DNA of 36,326 bases from an uncultured Butyrivibrio sp. (GTDB taxonomy: Bacteria; Bacillota; Clostridia; Lachnospirales; Lachnospiraceae). The notes under the pieces were generated by a model, which was not told the origin of the DNA, ran no database searches, and saw nothing but the letters and a program-made list of their open reading frames with translations. The stretch lies in assembly GCA_947168935.1 (NCBI GenBank), contig CAMVNV010000021.1, positions 1 through 36,326 of the forward strand. Direction: 5' to 3'. Made by a program: the position numbers and the translations under genes. Positions within the stretch are counted from its first letter, which is position 1. The number at the start of each line of letters is the position of its first letter. Of this stretch, positions 15,701-23,736 are shown piece by piece.

Positions 15701-16118
15701 AATAATAGATATAGGAGACGCAGAAGGCATCTTCATTGATACTGTCAAAAAAGCTGAAGAGTCAGACGACGTAATAGTCCGCATGTATGAAGGCTACGGC
15801 CTTGACCACGATATCAAGGTATCTGTGCCGGATGCTCTTATAAAGGCAGCAGGATATAGAAATGTAGTGATAACCAAATGTGATCTTAAAGAAAAAGATC
15901 TTGAAGATGGCTTACAATTAGAATCTAATAGATCAGATATTAAAACCAAATATACAAATATAGAAACTAAAGATACAAATATAGAAACTAAAGATACAAA
16001 TATAAAAACTAAAGATACAAATTTAGAAACCAAAGAAACAAACATACTCAAAAATGGTAAATATACTCTTAATATCAAAACATTTGAAATAGTAACACTC
16101 AAACTTCATTTCAGCTAA
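12789..16118 (+). CDS. Cytoplasmic GH38 alpha-mannosidase
   Basis: 1109-aa zinc-dependent retaining alpha-mannosidase that removes alpha-linked mannose from oligosaccharides. Zinc ligands His234, His236 and Asp238 lie in GHTHIDVAW. The nucleophile is Asp348 in WIPDAFGYS. Other family motifs are LEYHRGTYTSMG and NQFHDILPGSS (about 569-579). An N-terminal beta domain precedes the catalytic barrel, and beta-sandwich domains fill the C-terminal half. There is no signal peptide, so it works on imported glycans. A 21-bp repeat expands a heptad (NIETKDT-like) near residues 1050-1084, within the last beta domain. Start ATG 12789 has GGAG upstream. The PHP gene follows 15 bp later, so the two form an operon. 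Confidence 0.95.
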   Translation: MYSQEQTIDQIQKFVDGLASKRWTQVSRVQDIEGFGGIYYKKIPYGVRTQVVNDHEGFDHFDPDSLWGGSDQHYYFRFTFKVPEVYDGKTLLMFISTGADDIWNTDNPQMMIYVNGKLYCAMDMNHDHVKISESAALGDEYEIGIYAYSNTVNATNSLGIRFTSEDKDMIRLYYDIETPFEVLKSLPEDDSNRQLLIDVLSKAISLDPKDISDYLLNNLYGKDIPEATVKSIGHTHIDVAWKWPLRQTREKVIRSWTNVLKLMDRYPEYHFMASTPQMYEFVSEDEPELFDRIKEKVKEGRFEPEGCMWLEPDCNIPSGESLIRQIIYGQRYFKENFGHETQVLWIPDAFGYSSALPQILSKSGIKYFMTTKLSWNDTNRLPYDLMYFKGIDGSKVLLYVITTCDNKNALEAGYDKLLNYTYNGLQNPSEVMGTWNAFRQKDITNNVLTCYGYGDGGGGPTEDMLERSRRMSLGIPGCPRTEQTSLTDFFHKLEEDFEKAQDKPEWSDELYLEYHRGTYTSMGANKRYNRLSEYMIQDAEFMCIMNMLLNNKAYPSKEIDDIWKIILLNQFHDILPGSSIKDVYDDSKKQYVKILADGKDIIDKSGKDIVAFIQGFDGENRKESFICINAAGHSRKGLARLEDGRLVEVKDIVPAKGLAKVSIDYADSFSKEGHNPMSAMKREDGSLVVSTLFFEAVFDSCGEITGLFDKVSGRMVRDESGSPLGRLIAFEDKPKEYDCWNIDADYENVQEAVTDLSKMEIVQDDPYTLTIHLERKFRNSAINQNVVFYSNTSRIDFVTDIDWHEHQVLLKAAFPLNVKADKVTAEIQFGNVSRTLKPKTSWDKARFEMCAHRWVDMSEPESEGGKFGVAILNDCKYGYDAKDSTIRLTLLKSGIYPNPEADNGHHHFTYSLYTHKGDYRQGKVIEEAENLNRPLILIPAAGDRSLGINTKDSISERKTSDSSTYLPNSFGIIDIGDAEGIFIDTVKKAEESDDVIVRMYEGYGLDHDIKVSVPDALIKAAGYRNVVITKCDLKEKDLEDGLQLESNRSDIKTKYTNIETKDTNIETKDTNIKTKDTNLETKETNILKNGKYTLNIKTFEIVTLKLHFS
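15936..16040 (+). repeat. In-frame 21-bp minisatellite (five units) in the GH38 gene
   Basis: Five consecutive 21-bp units start at 15936, 15957, 15978, 15999 and 16020 (core AATATAGAAACTAAAGATAC). Units 2 and 3 are identical and the outer ones diverged. Each encodes a heptad such as NIETKDT. Being a multiple of three, copy-number change keeps the frame. Confidence 0.95.
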
Positions 16119-16133
16119 AAGGACGACATAGGT

Positions 16134-17741
16134 ATGAGTAAGATTAAACATGACCCTGGAAAAGAACGCAAATTTCTTACAATAGCTCTGGGAATACTTA
16201 GTGGCAAGCTACAAGAAGAGGGCATAGACTGCGAAGCTCTTTCTAAGTGCGATGCCCAAAAGCTTCATAAGTTCCTCCAGAAAGTATCTAAAGACTACGA
16301 GATTACATATCCTAAGGAAGAGGATGCACCTAGAGGCAAGCTCCACGTCGTAACCTATGAAGGATCTAGAAAAAGAACTCCGGCCCAGGTTAAACTCTGG
16401 AAGCTTGAAGACGGCGACAATACAAGAGACTTTACAAAGGTTAATGGCAAGGTTGCTGCTATTCGCCTTATAACGGGATTCGATGGAGAACTTGATGCTG
16501 ACATACCATATGGCAGATATTACTGCGAAGTATCCAAGGGAAGCGAGTATGGCATCATCAAAGATACTATCGAGATAGGGCCTAAGAAAACAGATATTAG
16601 ATACCATTTGAAGAGATTTATTGATTTAAGTAAACTAGGCTGGTATGCAGGAGACCTCCATCACCACAGCATTTTTTCAAGTCCTGTATATAAGGGCGAT
16701 GATGACGTTACAGAAAGCCCTCATGAAGTTGCCAATTCCATGGCAGCAATGGGCCTTAGATATGGAGCTTTGAGCGATCATCACAACGTACTTAATCATG
16801 AAGAGTGGAGAAAACAAGAGCGCGAAGACTTTTTTCCCATAGTGTCCAAAGAAATATCTACATCAAATGGACACGTTATGTCCCTTGGCGTAGAACCTGA
16901 CGTGATATTCGACATCCCTGATGACGAGCATAGAACAGATGAATACATGCGCTCAGAATTTAAGCGCATAACAGACGAGATCAAAGAAAACGGTGGACTT
17001 GCCCAGATCAATCACCCCTGCGACCTCTCAAGATCCATCTCCTGGAACCCTGCATATTACGACATGACAGGAATATTCGAGACCATGGAGATTTGGAACG
17101 GGTCAGTTCCCATGATCAAAGGCTCCACTAACTTTAAAGCCTATGAATTCTGGCTTTCTATGCTGAAAAAAGGAGAATATAGACCCGCAACAACAGGAAG
17201 CGATACCCATAACATCAAGGCAGACGATTACGACGATTTCTACGTACTTCTTCAGAAGCTGCACAAGGTGATGTCAGTACTAAGATACCCTGAGCACAAG
17301 GATGAGATTGAAGTATTAGACCTTATCTTTGAAAAGGCTGTTCCAACACTTGAAAAATGGGTCACAACCAGCCTTACCAGTGGCTGCGTCAGAACCTATA
17401 TAAACGTAAAAGGAAAACTAACACAAGGCAAGGTACTGGATGCACTAAGAAATGGCCGATCCTTCCTGACCAACGGCCCAATACTCTTTTATAAAGACGG
17501 CAAGATCACACTAATGTCAGCAAGACCCCTTCAGTATCTGAGAATCTACACACCTGAAGGACTCTATAAAGAAAAAAAGCTGAACTCAAGATCAGCACTG
17601 ATTAAAGATGGCGATAACATCTTTTACGATTACAGCTTTGAACTAAAAGAATCTAAGCTTTTTACCAAAGATTGGTTCTATTTAACAGCTGTAGACGACT
17701 GCACCAACCAGGCGTTCATGAACCCGGTATTCAGAGCGTAA
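16134..17741 (+). CDS. CehA/McbA-type PHP-domain metallohydrolase
   Basis: 535 aa. An N-terminal beta-rich region (about 1-165) is followed by a PHP metal-dependent phosphoesterase domain: GDLHHHS (His176, His178), ALSDHHN, the Glu of KEIST with NGHV, INHPCD, EIWNG and TTGSDTHN. These are the metal ligands of the PHP fold in the CehA/McbA branch, whose few studied members hydrolyse carbamate or amide bonds, while most are uncharacterised. There is no signal peptide. A GGACGA-like ribosome site lies 15 bp after the mannosidase stop. In this context it may cleave a phosphate, ester or other substituent from the imported glycan; that role is a guess. Confidence 0.85.
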   Translation: MSKIKHDPGKERKFLTIALGILSGKLQEEGIDCEALSKCDAQKLHKFLQKVSKDYEITYPKEEDAPRGKLHVVTYEGSRKRTPAQVKLWKLEDGDNTRDFTKVNGKVAAIRLITGFDGELDADIPYGRYYCEVSKGSEYGIIKDTIEIGPKKTDIRYHLKRFIDLSKLGWYAGDLHHHSIFSSPVYKGDDDVTESPHEVANSMAAMGLRYGALSDHHNVLNHEEWRKQEREDFFPIVSKEISTSNGHVMSLGVEPDVIFDIPDDEHRTDEYMRSEFKRITDEIKENGGLAQINHPCDLSRSISWNPAYYDMTGIFETMEIWNGSVPMIKGSTNFKAYEFWLSMLKKGEYRPATTGSDTHNIKADDYDDFYVLLQKLHKVMSVLRYPEHKDEIEVLDLIFEKAVPTLEKWVTTSLTSGCVRTYINVKGKLTQGKVLDALRNGRSFLTNGPILFYKDGKITLMSARPLQYLRIYTPEGLYKEKKLNSRSALIKDGDNIFYDYSFELKESKLFTKDWFYLTAVDDCTNQAFMNPVFRA

Positions 17742-17770
17742 ATCCATCAAAAATCGTAGAAGCGAAAAAT

Positions 17771-17825
17771 GCTAGGCACCGGCGAAACCTTAATCTCTTT
17801 GCGAAAGGCGAAGTTTGAGCCTAGC
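17771..17825. repeat. Inverted repeat between convergent genes
   Basis: GCTAGGC (17771-17777) and GCCTAGC (17819-17825) flank 41 bp that contain GGCGAA twice and a small CTTT-GCG-AAAG stem. The right arm covers the AraC-gene stop. It may be a weak two-way terminator or a small palindromic element. Confidence 0.45.
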
Positions 17826-18726
17826 TAAATTTGTGCGACACCGTATTGCGGTACTCCCTGGGCGATGTTCCCGATATCTTATTAAAGACTCTGTTAAACT
17901 GCGAAAACGATGTAAACCCGCAGCTCTCCGCAATCGCAGATATCTTCTCATTTGTACTCGAAAGCTTATACTGCGCATTCTTGATCCTGGTCTGCTGAAT
18001 ATAGTTCAGAAGATTGAAATGCGTGATAGCCTTGAATTCGCGTGACAGGTAACTTGGGCTTAAATAGTACATCTCCGCTAAAGATTCCAGCGACAATTCT
18101 TTATCATAATTATTGTGAATATAAGATGTGATCTCATATATCTTGTGCTCGATAGAAGTATAAGACTGCTCATCAGCGTAAATGTTGCAGGGACTTATCT
18201 CATAAAGAGTATACAAAAACTCCTGAAACAGAGTATGTATGTGGAACTCATCTGCAGGATTATCGTAGTAGTTATGCGTATCTGCAAATACATATATCTT
18301 GTTCAGGATATCTACAAGTTTTTTCCTATCATCAATATTAAAACGCATAATGGGAACTTCAGCGTAGAAAGGCTTAAGAATAGTATCGTAGGCAGCCTTG
18401 GACTCCGGATTGTTTATAGGGAACATGAAGTCTATGATGATGCGCTTGGAGGCTTCTCCCTTGTAATATATGGATTTGTGCATGACAGAAGGCGCCAGAA
18501 GGACCATGTCACCTGCGTGGATATTGTAGGGAGTTCCTTCGATCAGGTGAGAAGCATTTGGAGCCAGAAGGATCAGTATCTCGTAGAAAGGATGCAGATG
18601 CTGGAACTCCATGTTGTTAGAGACACTTCTGTTGTCATAATCGATGTAGTAGTAAATGTTATCTTTGATATTGTTGATGATGATAAAGTGCTTATCATCG
18701 TACTGAAACTCATTATTGATCAGCAT
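17821..18726 (-). CDS. AraC-family transcriptional regulator with cupin sensor
   Basis: 301 aa. The N-terminal cupin (about 1-165, including the HPFYEILIL and GDMVLLAPSVMHKS strands) probably binds a sugar. The C-terminal AraC DNA-binding domain has two helix-turn-helix units: LSLESLAEMYYLSPSYLSRE and ISAIAESCGFTSFSQFNRVF, ending SPREYR. Start ATG 18726 has AAGGGGGGAG (18731-18740) upstream; a longer form from 18771 is less likely. It is divergent from the first ABC importer, and the shared 164-bp region has several inverted repeats. It is a likely inducer-dependent activator of the importer and perhaps of the convergent mannosidase/PHP operon. Confidence 0.92.
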   Translation of the reverse strand: MLINNEFQYDDKHFIIINNIKDNIYYYIDYDNRSVSNNMEFQHLHPFYEILILLAPNASHLIEGTPYNIHAGDMVLLAPSVMHKSIYYKGEASKRIIIDFMFPINNPESKAAYDTILKPFYAEVPIMRFNIDDRKKLVDILNKIYVFADTHNYYDNPADEFHIHTLFQEFLYTLYEISPCNIYADEQSYTSIEHKIYEITSYIHNNYDKELSLESLAEMYYLSPSYLSREFKAITHFNLLNYIQQTRIKNAQYKLSSTNEKISAIAESCGFTSFSQFNRVFNKISGTSPREYRNTVSHKFS

Positions 18727-18818
18727 ATAACTCCCCCCTTGCCCATAGCATAAAACGCATAACACCATCATAGGTGTCTATGACAAAAAATGCAATGTTT
18801 TTGGGCGATACTAATAAA

Positions 18819-18860
18819 AAGTAAATAGAATTTGAATTTTCAAAAATATAGAATTTACTT
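18819..18860. repeat. 8-bp inverted repeat in the AraC/importer divergent region
   Basis: AAGTAAAT (18819-18826) and ATTTACTT (18853-18860) are perfect inverted copies with 34-bp centre-to-centre spacing. The same region holds CAAAAA/TTTTTG (18785-18803). It is a candidate operator for the AraC regulator. Confidence 0.45.
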
Positions 18861-18890
18861 ATCAACAAGAACGACTGGGAGGTACCGGGG

Positions 18891-19826
18891 GTGAGCAGGA
18901 ATAAAGAAAAAAGACCCAAAAACAAGATCAACATGAAGACTTATTTACGCAATAACTGGCAGCTGTATCTGATGTTACTTGTTCCGGTTATCTACATGAT
19001 CTTGTTCAAGTACAAGCCAATGCTTGGAGTTGTTGTAGCATTCAAAAAGTTCAACATCTTCCAGGGAATCTGGGCAAGTCCATGGATCGGACTTAAGAAC
19101 TTCAAGGATGCATTTTCTTCAGCAGCATTCTGGTCATCACTTAAGAACACACTGATCCTTAACCTTGGTGATCTTGTTCTTGGATTTCCATTCCCCATCT
19201 TTCTTGCAATCTTCTTAAACGAACTTCGCAGTAGCAAGATAAGAAAGGCAACACAGACACTTCTATATCTTCCCAACTTTATGTCATGGGTTATCATCTC
19301 TGGAATAGCAGTTCAGCTTCTTTCGGGATCAGGTCTACTCAATAACCTCATAACTAATCTTGGCGGTGGTAAAGTTGATTTTCTAAGTAACCCATTTATC
19401 TGGCGTTTCGTTTACTGGTTCTTTGGAATATGGCAGGGCGCAGGTTATTCCCTCATCATCTATCTGGCAGCGCTTATGGCAGCAGATGCTTCCCTTGGAG
19501 AAGCAGCCTACATAGATGGCGCCACAAGACTTCAGAGAATCTGGTATGTAACAATCCCTCAGATCTCTTCGACAATCACAGTTCTCCTTATCATGCAGGT
19601 TGGTAAGCTTGTAAGTATCTCTTTTGACCGTCCTTATATGATGGGTAACTCTTTGGTAAAAGACGCTTCAGAAGTTATCAGTACTTACGTATATAACACA
19701 GGTCTTGCAGCCGGAAGATTTGACTTTGCCACAGCAGTAGGCTTGTTCCAGACAGTTGTAGGTGTAGTTCTCGTTCTGACAGCTAACGGAGTAATTAAAA
19801 AGATGGGACAGGAGGGCATTGTCTGA
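18891..19826 (+). CDS. ABC sugar importer permease, LplB type
   Basis: 311 aa, GTG start with GGGAGG eight bases upstream. The first helix region (LYLMLLVPVIYMILFKYKPM) is typical of LplB/YteP permeases of the CUT1 group, with about six membrane helices. The EAA cytoplasmic loop, EAAYIDGATRLQRIWYVTIP, is where the ATPase docks. It overlaps the next permease by one base (TGATG), showing an operon. Family members import oligosaccharides with a lipoprotein receptor; no ATPase gene is nearby, as usual where an MsmX-like ATPase is shared. It is divergent from the AraC gene. Confidence 0.93.
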   Translation: MSRNKEKRPKNKINMKTYLRNNWQLYLMLLVPVIYMILFKYKPMLGVVVAFKKFNIFQGIWASPWIGLKNFKDAFSSAAFWSSLKNTLILNLGDLVLGFPFPIFLAIFLNELRSSKIRKATQTLLYLPNFMSWVIISGIAVQLLSGSGLLNNLITNLGGGKVDFLSNPFIWRFVYWFFGIWQGAGYSLIIYLAALMAADASLGEAAYIDGATRLQRIWYVTIPQISSTITVLLIMQVGKLVSISFDRPYMMGNSLVKDASEVISTYVYNTGLAAGRFDFATAVGLFQTVVGVVLVLTANGVIKKMGQEGIV

Positions 19827-20692
19827 TGGGAACTCTTAATAGTAAGCAGGAAAAGATATTTCAGATAGGCTGGTCAATATTTTTTATCTTGGTCACATGT
19901 ATCGCCATGGTACCGATCTTAAGAGTTGTAGCAATATCCTTCAGCTCAAAATCTTCGATCACAGCAGGCGCGGTATCCATATGGCCCGTTGGATTTAATA
20001 CAGAAGCTTATATCAGAGCCTTCAAAACAGGAAGTTTTGTAAGAGCATTTGGATATTCAGTAGTACTCATGCTTGGCTCAACAGCTATAAACCTCATAAT
20101 GACAGTCCTTACAGCTTATCCGCTGTCCAAGAAGAACCTCATAGGTGGAAGTCTTATCATGACACTCTTTGTTCTGACAATGTACCTTCACCCGGGAACA
20201 ATTCCTGAATATCTCAATGTCAGAGATTTTAAGCTTATAGACTCTGTGTGGGCTCTTATAATCCCAGGCGCGCTGTCAGCCTACAACATGATCATCATGT
20301 GCAACGGTTTTAAAGGAATTGATGAAGCAATCTACGACGCAGCAAGGATCGATGGCTGCAGCGAATTCATGACACTTACAAGGATCGCTCTTCCCCTTGT
20401 ATATCCTACACTTGCAACACTTGGACTTTTCTATGCAGTAGGAAGATGGAACGGAATCTCAGATGTTTTGTACTACATCAATTCATCAGAGCTTTACACA
20501 GTACAGATGGTACTCAAGCAGTACATCGAAGCTATCAACGTAACAGTAGAAGAAGGCCTTCAGACCAATCTTGTAGCAGAGAATATCAAGGCAGCTTCCA
20601 TTGTTATCTCAATGCTTCCTATGCTCATCGTATATCCTTTTGTCCAGAAGTTTTTTACCAAAGGAATCATGGTTGGAGCAGTAAAGGGATGA
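19826..20692 (+). CDS. ABC sugar importer permease, LplC/YtcP type
   Basis: 288 aa, six predicted membrane helices, second half of the permease heterodimer. The EAA loop is EAIYDAARIDGCSEFMTLTR. The C-terminus FFTKGIMVGAVKG is characteristic of the YtcP/LplC subgroup. Start ATG overlaps the stop of the preceding permease, so translation is coupled. The receptor gene follows after 113 bp that contain a small AAACGG/CCGTTT hairpin, which may help give different expression levels of permeases and receptor. Confidence 0.93.
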   Translation: MGTLNSKQEKIFQIGWSIFFILVTCIAMVPILRVVAISFSSKSSITAGAVSIWPVGFNTEAYIRAFKTGSFVRAFGYSVVLMLGSTAINLIMTVLTAYPLSKKNLIGGSLIMTLFVLTMYLHPGTIPEYLNVRDFKLIDSVWALIIPGALSAYNMIIMCNGFKGIDEAIYDAARIDGCSEFMTLTRIALPLVYPTLATLGLFYAVGRWNGISDVLYYINSSELYTVQMVLKQYIEAINVTVEEGLQTNLVAENIKAASIVISMLPMLIVYPFVQKFFTKGIMVGAVKG

Positions 20693-20732
20693 TGTGGCAA
20701 AAATATATTTACCAATAGTTTATTTTGAATCA

Positions 20733-20751
20733 AAACGGTAATAATCCGTTT
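20733..20751 (+). other. Small hairpin between permease and receptor genes
   Basis: AAACGG-TAATAAT-CCGTTT, with no T tract. Its position suits an mRNA-processing or stability element. Confidence 0.35.
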
Positions 20752-20805
20752 GAGTGATAAAAGAGGTTAACGGGTATCAAAAACTAAGACAGGAGAGGGA
20801 AAACT

Positions 20806-22395
20806 ATGAAAAAGACATTGGCACAAAAAGCTCTTGCAGCAGGATTAACAGCTTCTATGATGCTTGGGGCAGCAGCATGTGGAAACTCCGGAACAGGAAC
20901 AACAGCTGGCGGTGACACAGCTTCATCAGGTGGCGGCAAAGGAGATCCTGTTTCCATCAACGTAATGGTCTGGGACCGTGGTAATGCAGCTCCCGGAACT
21001 ACAACTGAAGATAACGCGCTTACACAGTGGATCCAGCAGCAGATGCTTGAAAACTACAACATCACAGTAACTTATACATCAGTTCCCCGTTCAGAGTCAG
21101 ATGATAAGCTCAACATCATGATGGCTGGCGGATCTGCTCCTGACATCGTATTTACATACAGCCAGGCTATGTTCTCTAACTTTGCTTCATCAGGCGCTTT
21201 AAAGGATCTTACATCTCTTTATTCTGAGTACGGCGCAGATATTGAGAAGTATTGTACAGAAGCTGAGTCTCAGGGAATCATGGGAGATACAAGATATGCT
21301 GTCATGAAGCAGAGAGGAACAGAAAGCGCTCGTCACACAGCATACATCCGTAAAGACTGGCTTGATGAGCTTGGCATGGATATGCCTACAACCAAGGAAG
21401 AGCTTGGCGAATACCTCTATGCGGTAAAAGAAGCAGGGCTTGGCGGCGACAACACAATTCCGTGGGCTATGTCAGGTCGTGAAGATACTGAGAAGATGTA
21501 CCTCAACTTCATCGGATCATACGTAGATCTTGAAGATGACAGAGAAGCTTATTGCTACAATGAAGCATACATCGTAGCTAACGAAGAAGCTAAAGAAGGT
21601 CTTGAGCAGCTCAACAAGTGGTATAAGGACGGCCTTATCAGCTCAGACTTTGCAACAGATACAAGTGAAGACGTATACAACGCAGCAGTTGCTAACGGAC
21701 AGGTTGGATTCGTACTTGATGACTCAACATCAATCTGGGATGAGACAGAAGTTCTCAACAACACACTCGGCGTAGAAGAAACCTTCGTTCCGATCATGCC
21801 TTTCGAACTTTCAGATGGTTCATATCGTACACCTTACGAGTACAGATATGCTATGTACGTAATGATCCCTGCAACAACAGACGATGCTAAGGCGCAGGCT
21901 TGTATGAAGTATCTCAACTGGCTTGCAAATCCTGAAAACGCTGTTAAGGTTCGTTACACACCTGACTACACAACAACAGATAACGGCGTTGCTGTAGAGC
22001 CTACAGAAGATGAGAAGAACGAAAAAGGCTATCCTGGAACCTGCGATGACCTTTGCATCATGAACCTCAACTTTGACTGGGTTAACGACTATGACGTACT
22101 TGCAGCTACAAGCGTAGAAACACAGGCTTCAAACTGGGCAACTAAGGAGTGGTACAAGAGCTATTACGATACCTGCGAGATCGGTAAGTTCAGATATCCT
22201 ACATACGCTAACCTTTCAGAGGCAGAGCAGACCTATGGTACAGACGTTGAGAACAAGATGGTTCAGTTCGTATATCAGTGCATAGTTGCAGATGATTTCG
22301 AGTCAACATATACAAATGGTATGGCTGAACTCAATAACTCAGGTCTTTCTGAGATCATTGAAGCAAGAGGCGCATATTACGACTCAGTTAACTGA
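20806..22395 (+). CDS. Sugar-binding lipoprotein of ABC importer 1 (LplA type)
   Basis: 529-aa extracellular solute-binding protein. The lipoprotein signal peptide ends in a lipobox-like GAAAC with the modified cysteine at Cys25, followed by a Gly/Ser/Thr-rich linker. The mature part shows features of large LplA-like receptors: NVMVWDRG near the start, MMAGGSAPDIVF, TAYIRKDWLDELGMDMPTT and a C-terminal helical section. It would bind the oligosaccharide outside the membrane and deliver it to the two preceding permeases. GGAGAGGG lies upstream of the ATG, and a strong terminator lies about 110 bp downstream, closing the operon. Confidence 0.93.
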   Translation: MKKTLAQKALAAGLTASMMLGAAACGNSGTGTTAGGDTASSGGGKGDPVSINVMVWDRGNAAPGTTTEDNALTQWIQQQMLENYNITVTYTSVPRSESDDKLNIMMAGGSAPDIVFTYSQAMFSNFASSGALKDLTSLYSEYGADIEKYCTEAESQGIMGDTRYAVMKQRGTESARHTAYIRKDWLDELGMDMPTTKEELGEYLYAVKEAGLGGDNTIPWAMSGREDTEKMYLNFIGSYVDLEDDREAYCYNEAYIVANEEAKEGLEQLNKWYKDGLISSDFATDTSEDVYNAAVANGQVGFVLDDSTSIWDETEVLNNTLGVEETFVPIMPFELSDGSYRTPYEYRYAMYVMIPATTDDAKAQACMKYLNWLANPENAVKVRYTPDYTTTDNGVAVEPTEDEKNEKGYPGTCDDLCIMNLNFDWVNDYDVLAATSVETQASNWATKEWYKSYYDTCEIGKFRYPTYANLSEAEQTYGTDVENKMVQFVYQCIVADDFESTYTNGMAELNNSGLSEIIEARGAYYDSVN

Positions 22396-22503
22396 AAAGA
22401 TTAATAAATTAATTCCTTTAATTTTGGGAAAAGAAGCTGCAGTAAAAGTTGTAAAATAAATGTTAGAGCATTAGAAGTTTAATCTAAAGGTAGTACATTT
22501 AGA

Positions 22504-22538
22504 GCCCGGAATCCGATATTAAGGGTTCCGGGCCTTTT
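22504..22538 (+). terminator. Strong rho-independent terminator after importer 1
   Basis: 11-bp stem GCCCGGAATCC/GGGTTCCGGGC with one T-G wobble and an 8-nt loop, then CTTTT. The remaining sequence before the next start (22539-22629) is A-rich and shows no clear promoter. Confidence 0.9.
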
Positions 22539-22629
22539 GTGTAAAAAAACAGAAGAAATAATTAAAAGAAAAATCTGAAATTGGTCAAAAAAGAAAAACA
22601 AAAATAAATGGATAACTACGGAGGCGGGA

Positions 22630-22968
22630 ATGGCAGAATTAATTACAAAGGTACAAATTGAAAAGACTCTGCAGATTCTCTCACAGTCATTTCAGAAAAT
22701 TTTATATGAAGACGACGATAAGTTCATGGATGGAATGAAAGATAAGAACCTGGCTGGTGATGATATCAGAAAATATCAGCACTGGGAATGGACTCAGGGC
22801 GTAGGTCTTTATGGAATGTGGATGCTCTATAAAGAAACAGGAGATGAGAGCTATAAGCAGATCCTTGATAAGTACTACGAAAAGTCCTTTGAGACAGGCC
22901 TTCCGTCTAGGAATATAAATACAACAGCACCAATGCTGGCTCTGTCTTTTTTGGCAGAGGGCGAATAA
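22630..22968 (+). pseudogene. GH105/GH88-like unsaturated uronyl hydrolase, N-terminal fragment
   Basis: 112 codons with a good GGAGGCG ribosome site, ended by TAA at 22966-22968. The same frame stays open on the far side (to 23736), and the two parts together form one protein of about 368 aa, a normal length for GH105 (YteR/YesR). This half carries the first helices of the (alpha/alpha)6 barrel, including YQHWEWTQGVGLYGMWMLY. The family adds water across unsaturated uronic acids left by polysaccharide lyases. The fragment lacks the catalytic Asp, so alone it should be inactive. The break is a single sense-to-stop change, not a frameshift. Sequencing error or readthrough cannot be excluded. 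Confidence 0.8.
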
Positions 22969-22980
22969 GATGATGACAAG

Positions 22981-23736
22981 ATGTCTGTATGCCGCGAGTG
23001 GGCTGCTTGCGTGATGAATCAGTATCCCAGAAGCGAAGAAAACGGCATGATCCATAGGACCAGCGATTCACTTAATAACGGAGAGCTTTGGGATGATACC
23101 CTTTATATGGCGGTCCTCTTCCTTGCAAATATGGGGCGAATAGAGGGCAAAAAGGAATATATTGAAGAGTCACTCTATCAGTACCTTGTACATATCAAAT
23201 ACCTTACTGATAAAAAAACCGGCCTCTTTTTCCACGGATGGACCTTCGAAGGAAGACATAACTTTGCAGAAGGCTTGTGGGGACGCGGTAACAGCTGGCT
23301 TACAGCATCGATTCCTGAAATATTTGAGATAGTTAAGGATATGCCGGAGCATACAGCCAGGTTCCTTCAGTTTGCGCTATTAAGTCAGGCAGATGCCCTT
23401 ACAAAATATCAGGATCCATCAGGCATGTGGCACACACTTATTGATGACCCGGATTCATATCTTGAGACAAGTGCAACATGCGGCTTTGGATACGGTATAC
23501 TTAAGAGTATAAGAATGGGAATCCTCCCTGATAAGTATAAGGGAATGGCTCTTAAAGCCCTGTCAGCAGTAATGGACAGGATTGGAGATGACGGCGTTGT
23601 TGCAGACGTATCCTATGGAACTCCCATGGGAAGGGATTCTAAGGATTTTTATAAAGAAATACCTATTAAGCCCATGCCTTATGGACAGGCGATGGCTATG
23701 CTGTTTTTAATAGAGGCGGCAAAAGTAGTTGACTGA
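22981..23736 (+). pseudogene. GH105/GH88-like unsaturated uronyl hydrolase, C-terminal fragment
   Basis: 251 codons from an in-frame ATG four codons past the TAA; no good ribosome site precedes this ATG. It carries the likely catalytic Asp pair in GELWDDTLYM (23092-23097), WGRGNSWLTASIPEI, CGFGYGI and a C-terminal PMPYGQAMAMLFL, all typical of GH105 hydrolases. Low codon decay after the stop suggests the mutation is recent, or that the part is still made by reinitiation or readthrough. No signal peptide is present on either half, so the parent enzyme was cytoplasmic and would act on imported unsaturated oligosaccharides. The gene end is duplicated just downstream. Confidence 0.78.

Noticed and set aside
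15936-16040. CRISPR-like array
   Set aside because: The units are contiguous, 21 bp, without spacers, and encode in-frame heptads.
18115-18753. Long + strand open frame (212 codons) opposite the AraC gene
   Set aside because: It is antisense to a clear AraC-family gene, has no ribosome site and its translation resembles no protein family.
22630-23736. Frameshift in the GH105 gene
   Set aside because: Both parts are in the same frame; the break is a single TAA codon.
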